A stretch of DNA of 6,512 bases from Desulfobacteraceae bacterium (GTDB lineage Bacteria > Desulfobacterota > DSM-4660 > Desulfatiglandales > Desulfatiglandaceae), in contig CP070700.1 of assembly GCA_020349865.1 (NCBI GenBank), positions 1,814,351 through 1,820,862 of the forward strand, read 5' to 3'. Below the pieces are notes generated by a model, which was not told where the DNA came from, searched no databases, and saw only the letters and a program-made list of their open reading frames with translations. The position numbers and the translations under genes are program-made. Below are positions 1 to 5,307 of the stretch, piece by piece. Positions within the stretch are counted from its first letter, which is position 1, and the number at the start of each line of letters is the position of its first letter.

Positions 1-1143
1 ATAGAGATCGCAGGAGATGGCGGTCAACCTTACGCTGTTGGGATTAAGCGAATTCATCTTGAGGAAGATGCCGGTAAGTTAGTGCATTCATCAAGCTCGT
101 TTGAAGCCTCGGACTACAGCCTTGTTGACTACAACCGCTCCAGTGTTCCCCTCCTTGAGATCGTTGCTGATCATGAGCGAAATCCTTTACGTTCAGTAAA
201 AGAAGCCCGCAGCTACCTGGAAAAGCTTCGCCAGATCCTGAAGTATTTAGAGATCAGTGACTGCATGTTGGAGAAAGGCCAGTTTCGTTGCGATGTCAAC
301 GTATCAATCCGTCCCAAGGGATCTAAGGGCTTCGGAAATCGTGCAGAGATAAAAAACATGGCCTCTTTCAGATTCATTACCGATGCCCTTGAATATGAGA
401 TAAAAAGGCAGTCCAAAGTTCTTGAATCCGCTGGCAGGGTCTCCCAGGAAACAAGGCTTTTTGATGAGGAAAAGAAGATAACGAGGCCCATGCGGAGCAA
501 AGAAGACGCACCGGATTACCGGTATTTTCCCGACCCTGATCTGATAGAGATAGAAATTGATCAGGAATTTCTCCAGGGAATTGCAAATAGAATGCCTGAA
601 CTGCCTGATCAGAAGTTAAATCACATCATTAATAATTTTGGAATACCCAGGCATGATGCCATGGTCTTAACGAGAGACAAAAAAGTGTCCGACTTTTTTG
701 AAAGGTGTTCCCTTTATTGTAAAGACAGAAATAAACTGAGCCATTGGATTATAAAAGATCTCTTCAAACTTCTCAATGATTCCTCTCTTACAATAGAAGA
801 ATGCCCGATACAGCCAAAGGATTTTTCTCAACTCATCAATCTCACTGATAGAGGCGATATCACCGATAGTATCGGGAGAGAGGTCTTAAAAGAAATGTTC
901 GAAACCGGCAAAGATCCCGAATTCATCATAGAGGCAAAAGGCCTCAAGCCCATTCAGGATAGAGATCTCTTAGAAAAATTAGTGGATGAAGTAACAGCGG
1001 AAAACCCTGATGCTGTTTCTAAGATAAAACAGGGTATGACTAAACCAATAGACTTCCTGATTGGCCAGGTCATGAAAAAAACACGTGGAAAAGCCCATCC
1101 CCAAAAGGTAAGGGAATTAGTTCATAAGAAATTGCTTTATTAA
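1..1143 (+). CDS. gatB: Aspartyl/glutamyl-tRNA(Asn/Gln) amidotransferase subunit B, 5'-truncated by the window edge
   Basis: GatB is the tRNA-binding, kinase-like subunit of the GatCAB complex. It activates Glu-tRNA(Gln) or Asp-tRNA(Asn) and uses ammonia released by GatA to make the amidated tRNA in the cytoplasm. The frame is open from base 1, so the visible 380 codons lack roughly 95-100 N-terminal residues of a protein usually near 475 aa; the GTG at 82 lies inside the gene and is not its start. Hallmarks seen are RIHLEEDAGK (bases 49-78), SLVDYNRSSVPLLEIV (118-165), RCDVNVSIRP (289-318), the RAEIKNMASFRFI segment (340-378) and DAPDYRYFPDPDL (505-543). The C-terminal part (about 720-1140) matches the helical YqeY-like tail, ending in KTRGKAHPQKVRELVHKKL-type sequence. 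TAA stop at 1141-1143. It converges on glnA with a 52-bp gap. No frameshift is seen. Confidence 0.97.
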   Translation: MEIAGDGGQPYAVGIKRIHLEEDAGKLVHSSSSFEASDYSLVDYNRSSVPLLEIVADHERNPLRSVKEARSYLEKLRQILKYLEISDCMLEKGQFRCDVNVSIRPKGSKGFGNRAEIKNMASFRFITDALEYEIKRQSKVLESAGRVSQETRLFDEEKKITRPMRSKEDAPDYRYFPDPDLIEIEIDQEFLQGIANRMPELPDQKLNHIINNFGIPRHDAMVLTRDKKVSDFFERCSLYCKDRNKLSHWIIKDLFKLLNDSSLTIEECPIQPKDFSQLINLTDRGDITDSIGREVLKEMFETGKDPEFIIEAKGLKPIQDRDLLEKLVDEVTAENPDAVSKIKQGMTKPIDFLIGQVMKKTRGKAHPQKVRELVHKKLLY

Positions 1144-1144
1144 A

Positions 1145-1172
1145 CCCCACACAACCCTGAGATCGTGTGGGG
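1145..1172. terminator. Hairpin between convergent gatB and glnA, probably a two-way terminator
   Basis: CCCCACAC (1145-1152) and GTGTGGGG (1165-1172) form a perfect 8-bp GC-rich stem around a 12-nt loop. It begins one base after the gatB stop and lies 23 bases beyond the glnA stop. Read on the - strand the stem is followed by TTTAATAAA, a modest U-run that suits glnA. On the + strand the tail TGAGAGTTTCG is poor in T. It therefore fits glnA termination better than gatB termination, but its position between two convergent genes suggests both may use it. Confidence 0.72.
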
Positions 1173-1195
1173 TGAGAGTTTCGTAGCCTGCATTA

Positions 1196-2524
1196 TCACA
1201 GTGTCGGTAAGTAGTTCTCAATCTCGAACTGGCTTACATGGGTCCTGTAGCGATCCCATTCAATCTTTTTGTTTTCAATGAATTTGTTGAACACATGATC
1301 GCCTAATACTTTTTTTACCAGTTCGCTTTTCTCTGCCTCAAGGATGGCCGCATATAAATTCCCGGGCAGGTCGGTAATACCATGAGCCCGTCTCTCACCG
1401 GGATTCATTTCAAAGATATCTTCTTCAATAGGATCCGGCAATTCATATTTCTTTTCAATGCCTTCAAGGCCTGCGCCTAACATCACCGCAAAAGCGAGAT
1501 AGGGATTACAGGAAGGGTCTGGGGAACGAAACTCAATCCTGGTGGCCTCTTCTTTTCCCGGCTTATACATGGGTACACGAATCATGGCAGACCTGTTTCT
1601 CCGGGCCCATGACACATACACCGGGGCCTCGTAGCCCGGCACTAACCGTTTGAAGGAATTGACCCACTGGTTGGTCACTGCCGTTATCTCCGGCGCATGA
1701 CGCAGCAATCCCGCGATGTAGTGTTTGGCCAGATCAGATAAGTGGTATTTGTCATCGGGGTCATAAAAGGCGTTTTTCTCGCCCTTAAAGAGTGACTGAT
1801 GGACATGCATACCACTCCCATTCTCTCCGAAAATCGGTTTTGGCATAAAAGTAGCGTACACGCCATTCTGTCGCGCAACCTCCTTCACTATCAACCGATA
1901 GGTCATAGTCTTATCCGCCATCTTCAGTCCTTCATCAAAACGGAGATCAATTTCATGTTGACTGGGCGCCACTTCGTGGTGGCTATACTCCACCCTTATG
2001 CCCATGGACTGAAGGGCAAAGATTGTTTCTCTTCTCAGATTGGCTCCCATGTCCAACGGCCGCGCATCGAAATATCCTCCCTTATCCAAAATCTCGGTAC
2101 AGGCACTGTCTTTGAAATAGAAATACTCCAGTTCAGGTCCCACGTAATAGGTAAAGCGCTTTTCGGCTACCTTTTCCAGGAGCCGCTTTAGCACATGCCG
2201 AGTGTCCCCTTCATAAGGCATTCCGTCCGGATTTAAGATATCACAGAACATTCGTGCCACCGGCCGCTCGTCACCTCTCCACGGTACCAGCTGAAACGTG
2301 GTTGGATCCGGTTTGGCGATCATGTCGCTCTCTTCAATCCTGGCAAACCCCTCGATTGAAGAGCCATCAAAGCCCATACCTTCTCTCAAGCCTTCATCCA
2401 GTTCTGATGGTGTAACGGCAAAACTCTTTAAAAAACCCAGGACATCGGTGAACCAAAACTGGATAAAGCTGATGTCTTTCTCCTTGACGACCTTTTTTAC
2501 ATCCTCAATGGATTGGCAGTTCAT
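1196..2524 (-). CDS. glnA: Glutamine synthetase, type I alpha (short form)
   Basis: It makes glutamine from glutamate, ammonia and ATP as a cytoplasmic dodecamer, the main ammonia-assimilating step. The protein is 442 aa. Family motifs in order are GFDGSSIEGF (51-60, Asp-loop), GPELEYFYF (129-137, metal-binding Glu131/Glu133), SHHEVAPSQHEID (181-193, Glu184/Glu191), NGSGMHVHQS (235-244, His240), the Glu-flap LVPGYEAPVY (294-303), RRNRSAMIR (308-316) and RIEFRSPDPS (329-338). It lacks the 25-residue insertion of beta-type enzymes, and the usual adenylylation Tyr is replaced by Phe371 (EEDIFEMNPGER), so control by adenylylation is unlikely. Arg62 matches the Bacillus residue used in glutamine feedback inhibition (established for that family). 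The ATG at 2524 is chosen because GGGAGGG lies 7 nt upstream and the family N-terminus begins there; the frame stays open to 2680, but that extension runs through the promoter. TGA stop at 1196-1198. Confidence 0.98.
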   Translation of the reverse strand: MNCQSIEDVKKVVKEKDISFIQFWFTDVLGFLKSFAVTPSELDEGLREGMGFDGSSIEGFARIEESDMIAKPDPTTFQLVPWRGDERPVARMFCDILNPDGMPYEGDTRHVLKRLLEKVAEKRFTYYVGPELEYFYFKDSACTEILDKGGYFDARPLDMGANLRRETIFALQSMGIRVEYSHHEVAPSQHEIDLRFDEGLKMADKTMTYRLIVKEVARQNGVYATFMPKPIFGENGSGMHVHQSLFKGEKNAFYDPDDKYHLSDLAKHYIAGLLRHAPEITAVTNQWVNSFKRLVPGYEAPVYVSWARRNRSAMIRVPMYKPGKEEATRIEFRSPDPSCNPYLAFAVMLGAGLEGIEKKYELPDPIEEDIFEMNPGERRAHGITDLPGNLYAAILEAEKSELVKKVLGDHVFNKFIENKKIEWDRYRTHVSQFEIENYLPTL

Positions 2525-2531
2525 CTTTGTT

Positions 2532-2538
2532 CCCTCCC
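2532..2538 (-). promoter_or_regulatory. Ribosome binding site that fixes the glnA start
   Basis: On the - strand GGGAGGG is followed by AACAAAG and then ATG, a 7-nt spacing. It supports the start at 2524 over the far upstream in-frame start near 2680, which would add 52 residues with no resemblance to glutamine synthetase. Confidence 0.85.
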
Positions 2539-2582
2539 AAGAATAATTTGTTATTGAAATCCTCTGTAGTTGAATGCCATGC

Positions 2583-2598
2583 TGCAATCCGGATGCCA
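2583..2598 (-). promoter_or_regulatory. Sigma-54 (-24/-12) promoter of glnA
   Basis: The - strand reads TGGCATCCGGATTGCA. This matches the RpoN consensus TGGCAY-N5-TTGCW, with exactly 10 nt between the invariant GG and GC. Counting from the GC places transcription start near 2572, leaving a leader of about 48 nt before the glnA ATG. Sigma-54 control by an NtrC-type enhancer-binding protein is the classic arrangement for glnA in proteobacteria. I looked for TGCAC-N7-GTGCA NtrC half-site pairs upstream and found none convincing. Confidence 0.78.
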
Positions 2599-2675
2599 CA
2601 CTGTGCAAAGCGTATATTACATATATTTTCAATAAGTTATGAAAATGCACAAAGCGGAAGCCATAACCAGAAAGA

Positions 2676-2718
2676 TACAAAATTGTAGTTGTATATCGAT
2701 AACCCCTACAAAATCGTA
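2676..2718. promoter_or_regulatory. Paired 12-mers around a small palindrome, candidate activator/operator site
   Basis: TACAAAATTGTA (2676-2687) and TACAAAATCGTA (2707-2718) differ at one base and lie 31 bp apart, about three helical turns. The palindrome TATCGATA (2694-2701) sits at their midpoint, and TTGTAG (2683-2688) with CTACAA (2706-2711) form an inverted pair on the same centre. Relative to the predicted sigma-54 start the two boxes centre near -109 and -140, the usual distance for enhancer sites. The sequence is not the standard NtrC box, so the binding protein is unknown. A simple hairpin or chance AT-rich similarity remains possible. Confidence 0.4.
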
Positions 2719-2747
2719 TTTCAATGCAAGGACTTTGTGTGCGATGG

Positions 2748-2755
2748 TGCGAATT
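2748..2755. repeat. Target-site duplication, left copy (TGCGAATT)
   Basis: TGCGAATT directly abuts the left GTAACAC end of the MITE and is repeated exactly at 3055-3062, directly after the right GTGTTAC end. It extends to 9 bp (TGCGAATTG) if the first base of the left terminus is counted. Confidence 0.85.
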
Positions 2756-2778
2756 GTAACACTTTAGCGTCTTGAAAA
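2756..2778 (+). repeat. Left terminal inverted repeat of the MITE
   Basis: This 23-bp terminus starts GTAACAC and ends TTGAAAA. It is the exact reverse complement of 3032-3054. Confidence 0.88.
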
Positions 2779-3031
2779 TAGGACAGGAAGGGCCGTGGGG
2801 ATCTCTTTTTCAAAAGCCGCATCACAAAAATTATACAAAGCTCGTGGCACGCCCCCTGGGCCTTGAAAAGGGGTGAGGAGCAGGCAGAGAAGGCGACCTC
2901 TTTTATGGAGATACCCTGCTGGGGCTGTCCTGGGCTGAATTTCAAGGCTAAGCTGCCGTTAAATAGAATGAGGCAGGCTTATGCGGTTTTTGAAAAAGAG
3001 ATTCCCATGGCCCTACAATCTACAATTGGTT

Positions 3032-3054
3032 TTTTCAAGACGCTAAAGTGTTAC
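3032..3054 (-). repeat. Right terminal inverted repeat of the MITE
   Basis: This 23-bp terminus ends GTGTTAC on the + strand and is a perfect inverted partner of 2756-2778. After it the two arms diverge for about 11-18 bases, then match again. Confidence 0.88.
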
Positions 3055-3062
3055 TGCGAATT
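3055..3062. repeat. Target-site duplication, right copy (TGCGAATT)
   Basis: Exact copy of 2748-2755, placed immediately outside the right terminus. The intact duplication argues for a direct insertion that has not since been rearranged. Confidence 0.85.
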
Positions 3063-3164
3063 GAGAACTGAAGAGGCTTTGGCCTATAACGGACATGGTC
3101 TTGTCTTTCATGGTTTTCCTGATCTCATCAGGTTCGACTGTTCATTATATAAAAAGGTTCATAA

Positions 3165-3180
3165 TCCAGGTTTTCCTGGA
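3165..3180 (-). terminator. Weak hairpin 18 bases past the asparaginase stop
   Basis: On the - strand TCCAGG-AAAA-CCTGGA forms a 6-bp stem with a 4-nt loop, followed by TTATGAACCTTTTTATAT. The stem is short and the U-rich stretch is interrupted, so this is only a candidate terminator for the creatininase-asparaginase unit. A second small hairpin (3118-3132, CCTGAT/ATCAGG) lies further down without a U-tract. Confidence 0.4.
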
Positions 3181-3198
3181 CCCGAAAGTCTTTTCCTG

Positions 3199-4206
3199 TC
3201 AGAAACTCCCAAAGAGCTCCCTGATCTGTTGCAGGTCGCGGGTTTTGGCCAAGGCAACCATAAGCTGAATTCGTGCCTTTTGGCCCGAGAGCCGACCAGC
3301 CATGATAACACCCTTTTTGTGTAAACTTTTTCCTCCACCGGGGTACCCGTAAATTGGCCACGCCCCACCCCTGATACATCGAGTGGTCAGGACCACAGGA
3401 ATCCTTTGCTCCACGGTCTCTTCAATGGCCCGGACGACCCCTGGAGGAACGTTGCCAGAACCAAGGGCTTCAATAACCAGACCTGCCACGCCATGTTCCA
3501 GCGAGCAACGGATAAATCGGTCATCAATGCCGGTGCACAATTTGACCAAATCCACGTTGGGTTCAATACTATCAACTCGAAAGTGTGCACGATCCGTTCG
3601 GCTTCGCACAAAGTGGAGCTCATCACCCTCAACGAATCCTAAAGGCCCCAACCCTGGTGCTTCGAAGGCATCTACATTGATGGAATGGACCTTGGTCACT
3701 TCCCGCGCGGCGTATAACCGGTCTGTCATGAGTACCATGGCTCCCATATTAAGCGACTCGGGAGCCTGGCATGCCCGGACACTGTAGAGCAAGTTCCTCA
3801 GACCATCATATCCGGGCTCGTTATGATATCGCATAGCCCCTGTCAACACAACCGGCTTGGGCGAATCAACGACAAGGTCCATCATGAAGGCAGTTTCTTC
3901 CATGACATCAGTACCGTGGACAATCACCGCTCCGCTGATGTGCGGTTCTTGAAGGACTTCTTCAACGTCTCTGGCCAATTGAAACATTCGCTCAGGAGTC
4001 ATGTGAGGGCTGGGCAAATCAGCCCAATGAATCGCCTTGAGTTGCACATCCTTATGAAAAGGCTCCAATTGATCCACAAGGCTCTGGAACTGCACCTCGG
4101 GGACTACACCTTTGGACCCTCGTCCCAACTTCATGGCAATTGTCCCACCGGTAAAGAAGATGGCTACAGTGCTTCCTCCTTGAACCTTATTATGAGCTCT
4201 TTTCAT
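3199..4206 (-). CDS. L-asparaginase (asparaginase/glutaminase family), cytoplasmic
   Basis: It is predicted to hydrolyse L-asparagine, perhaps also glutamine, to the acid and ammonia. The 335-aa protein carries the first active-site motif FFTGGTIAM (17-25; nucleophile Thr19), the second motif VIVHGTDVMEETAFMMDL (94-111; Thr99, Asp100), VVLTGAMR (119-126) and EVTKVHSINVDAF (169-181; Lys172). The order and spacing fit bacterial asparaginases of about 330-340 aa, and the GAMR and GPLGF signatures resemble the AnsB branch. No signal peptide is present, so it should act in the cytoplasm. The ATG at 4206 overlaps the end of the creatininase-family gene by 17 nt. GGAGG sits only 1 nt from this ATG, too close for ideal initiation, so translation is probably coupled to the upstream gene. 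A TTG start at 4248 would add 14 residues but is less likely. Minor departures are Val after HGTD and Pro67 where the AnsB substrate loop has Gln. Confidence 0.93.
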   Translation of the reverse strand: MKRAHNKVQGGSTVAIFFTGGTIAMKLGRGSKGVVPEVQFQSLVDQLEPFHKDVQLKAIHWADLPSPHMTPERMFQLARDVEEVLQEPHISGAVIVHGTDVMEETAFMMDLVVDSPKPVVLTGAMRYHNEPGYDGLRNLLYSVRACQAPESLNMGAMVLMTDRLYAAREVTKVHSINVDAFEAPGLGPLGFVEGDELHFVRSRTDRAHFRVDSIEPNVDLVKLCTGIDDRFIRCSLEHGVAGLVIEALGSGNVPPGVVRAIEETVEQRIPVVLTTRCIRGGAWPIYGYPGGGKSLHKKGVIMAGRLSGQKARIQLMVALAKTRDLQQIRELFGSF

Positions 4207-4942
4207 ACCTCCAACCCTGCCGGTCCATCCGCTGGACAAAATCCACAAGATAGTTCACCAGGACCTGTTTCATCTTTTTCCCCTTTTCTTCTGTGCCCTT
4301 TTCGGGAGCACCGCTTGCCCCATAATCGGTCAGTTCCTGAAAGTTCCACATGAGCTTCACATGGGGGTCCATATCCGGGATCATTCCTTTTGCCTGGCTC
4401 ATGTCCACTAAGTGGGGAAAAATAGCCAGAGCAATAGATGTCTCTCCCTCACCCCCGTGACCGAGCCCCTCCCAGACTTCAAAGGTGTCCGAAGGCAGGA
4501 GGCTTCCCGCGGTCATCCACCAGGCATCCAGGACAGCCAGACCCATGTCCGGAAACTCCAGCTTCACATCTCGAGTGGCCGCCTCGATGCAGGGGGTGTT
4601 CCCGTCATGACCATTGATCACGAGTACTTTCCGTATCCCCCAATACACCAATGACTGGACAGCTTCCTTGATAACACGCGTAAGGGTTTCGTTGGACAGA
4701 GTAATGCACATGGGCTTGTGACGGTAGTGCATACTCATACCGTACCATAGAGGAGGCACTACTACAGTGTTTTCAATTCGTTGAGCAACTTCCACGGCAA
4801 TATCGTATGAGACAAATGTATCCGTTCCAAAAGGGAGGTGGCCCCCATGGCTCTCGCAGGATCCAATGGCTAAAAGCGCCTTATCAAATCCCGCTTTCTG
4901 AAACGTTATCTCATTGTATTCCTCAAGTTTGACACGCTTCAT
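4190..4942 (-). CDS. Creatininase-family amidohydrolase, substrate unknown
   Basis: This is a metal-dependent cyclic-amide/amide hydrolase fold (creatininase superfamily, also used by MftE and FAPy deformylases). The 250-aa protein shows the metal-binding N-terminal motif GSCESHGGHLPFGTD (27-41; Glu30, His32, Asp41 as likely ligands), VINGHDGN (108-115; His112) and GHGGEGETS (161-169; Glu167). Length and motif order fit the family. True creatininase has NGHxEN, whereas this protein has NGHDGN, closer to the many uncharacterised members, so creatinine is not a safe substrate call. The ATG at 4942 is preceded by GGAGG with a 5-nt gap. TAA stop at 4190-4192, inside the start of the asparaginase gene, with which it very likely forms an operon. 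There is no signal peptide. No clear -35/-10 promoter was found upstream, where an imperfect palindrome lies 55 bp from the start codon. Confidence 0.93.
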   Translation of the reverse strand: MKRVKLEEYNEITFQKAGFDKALLAIGSCESHGGHLPFGTDTFVSYDIAVEVAQRIENTVVVPPLWYGMSMHYRHKPMCITLSNETLTRVIKEAVQSLVYWGIRKVLVINGHDGNTPCIEAATRDVKLEFPDMGLAVLDAWWMTAGSLLPSDTFEVWEGLGHGGEGETSIALAIFPHLVDMSQAKGMIPDMDPHVKLMWNFQELTDYGASGAPEKGTEEKGKKMKQVLVNYLVDFVQRMDRQGWRYEKSS

Positions 4943-4996
4943 GATATCCTCCGTTCCAGTATGATGAAAAGAATATTACAGGGGTATTTAAATATC

Positions 4997-5080
4997 GAAT
5001 ATCGAATAAGAAATGTCGAATTATGAAGTTTGACAAGGATCCTTTTTACTTCGATATTCATTATTCCTTGTTCGATATTC
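4997..5080. repeat. 84-bp imperfect palindrome built on TTCGATATTC units
   Basis: The left arm 4997-5029 (GAATATCGAATAAG...GAAGT) and right arm 5048-5080 (ACTTCGATATTC...TTCGATATTC) are 33 bases each. They match as inverted repeats at 25 of 33 positions around an 18-nt loop containing the palindrome AAGGATCCTT (5035-5044). Short units TATCGAA/TTCGATA recur within it. It resembles REP/MITE-like intergenic repeats I associate with Desulfobacterota genomes (recollection, unchecked). It lies in the 365-bp gap (4943-5307) upstream of the creatininase-family gene, so it could affect that operon's transcription or form structure in its leader. Confidence 0.7.
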
Positions 5081-5141
5081 CCTGGCCCAGACCTGCCATA
5101 TAGAATTGTTGAAATGAGTCCCTTAATAGGAGTAAAATCCG

Positions 5142-5243
5142 GTGGACGTCATTACATCCATTAACATAGCATCAGGGCAGGCTGCGGTTCAAAAAGATTT
5201 GCTTAAGTTAACAGCCTTCCTCCAGGAGAGGAAGAGGTTTTAA
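5142..5243 (+). CDS. Possible 33-codon small ORF
   Basis: A GTG start is preceded by TAGGAG with about 9 nt spacing, and the frame runs 33 codons to TAA at 5241-5243. The peptide reads VDVITSINIASGQAAV followed by QKDLLKLTAFLQERKRF: a short beta/hydrophobic start and then an amphipathic, basic-ended helix. A hairpin with a T-rich tail (5245-5279) follows directly. I recognise no family. It may be a real small protein, the tail of a decayed gene, or chance. It is the only coding-like stretch in the gap between the binding-protein gene and the creatininase-family gene, and is on the opposite strand to both. Confidence 0.25.
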   Translation: MDVITSINIASGQAAVQKDLLKLTAFLQERKRF

Positions 5244-5244
5244 T

Positions 5245-5279
5245 AGGGCAGCCCCCATAGCAATAATGAAAGCTGCCCT
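5245..5279. terminator. Hairpin after the substrate-binding-protein gene
   Basis: AGGGCAGC (5245-5252) and GCTGCCCT (5272-5279) form a perfect 8-bp stem with a 19-nt loop. It lies 28 bases past the stop of the binding-protein gene and 1 base past the stop of the possible small + strand ORF. The + strand tail TGCTTGGTTTATTT is richer in T than the - strand tail ATTAAAACC, so it looks somewhat better as a + strand terminator, though its place suits either. A second hairpin, CTTCCTC/GAGGAAG (5216-5222 with 5228-5234), lies just beside it. Confidence 0.55.
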
Positions 5280-5307
5280 TGCTTGGTTTATTTCCACTGA
5301 ATTCCTA

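Larger units (their letters stand above)
2756..3054. mobile_element. 299-bp MITE-like non-autonomous element (IS66-like ends)
   Basis: The outer 23 bases (2756-2778 and 3032-3054) are perfect inverted repeats starting GTAACACTTTAGCG. A second inverted block (2790-2822 with 2981-3013) matches at 30 of 33 positions, and GCCTTGAAA (2860-2868) pairs with TTTCAAGGC (2940-2948) almost in register, so the element is largely one long imperfect palindrome centred near 2904. It is flanked by an identical 8-bp duplication. No credible gene lies within; the short open frames crossing it are by-products of the symmetry. Ends beginning GTAA with 8-bp duplications are, as I recall, typical of the IS66 family, so mobilisation by an IS66-type transposase elsewhere in the genome is inferred. 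It sits between the asparaginase gene and the glnA control region, starting about 184 bp upstream of the predicted glnA transcription start. Confidence 0.85.

Noticed and set aside
82..84. GTG at 82 as the start of gatB
   Set aside because: The conserved RIHLEEDAGK motif lies upstream of it in the same frame, which stays open to base 1.
2525..2680. In-frame 52-codon upstream extension of glnA
   Set aside because: It contains the sigma-54 promoter, has no similarity to the family N-terminus, and a good RBS marks the ATG at 2524.
2720..2755. GTGCGATGGTGCGAA as an NtrC site upstream of glnA
   Set aside because: Only one half resembles the TGGTGCA half-site, and the partner at the right spacing reads TTGTG, which does not fit.
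2721..2945. 74-codon - strand open frame entering the left half of the MITE
   Set aside because: It runs across the target duplication and the terminal repeat, so it cannot be an ancestral gene, and it has no recognisable domain.
3055..3105. A 22-codon - strand ORF beginning near 3100 and ending in the MITE terminus, which would be 27 codons in the reconstructed empty site
   Set aside because: Very short, no recognisable similarity, and no sign that it was a gene before the insertion.
2863..3324. 153-codon + strand open frame across the MITE and the asparaginase 3' end
   Set aside because: It is created by the MITE's symmetric sequence and continues antisense into the asparaginase gene. It has no family resemblance, and its first half lies wholly within the repeat.
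3383..3787. + strand open frames within the asparaginase and creatininase-family genes
   Set aside because: They are antisense shadows of well-supported genes, with no motifs and no ribosome binding sites.
4943..4996. Sigma-70 promoter for the creatininase-family gene
   Set aside because: Several AT-rich hexamers occur, but none has an acceptable -35 partner at 16-18 bp.
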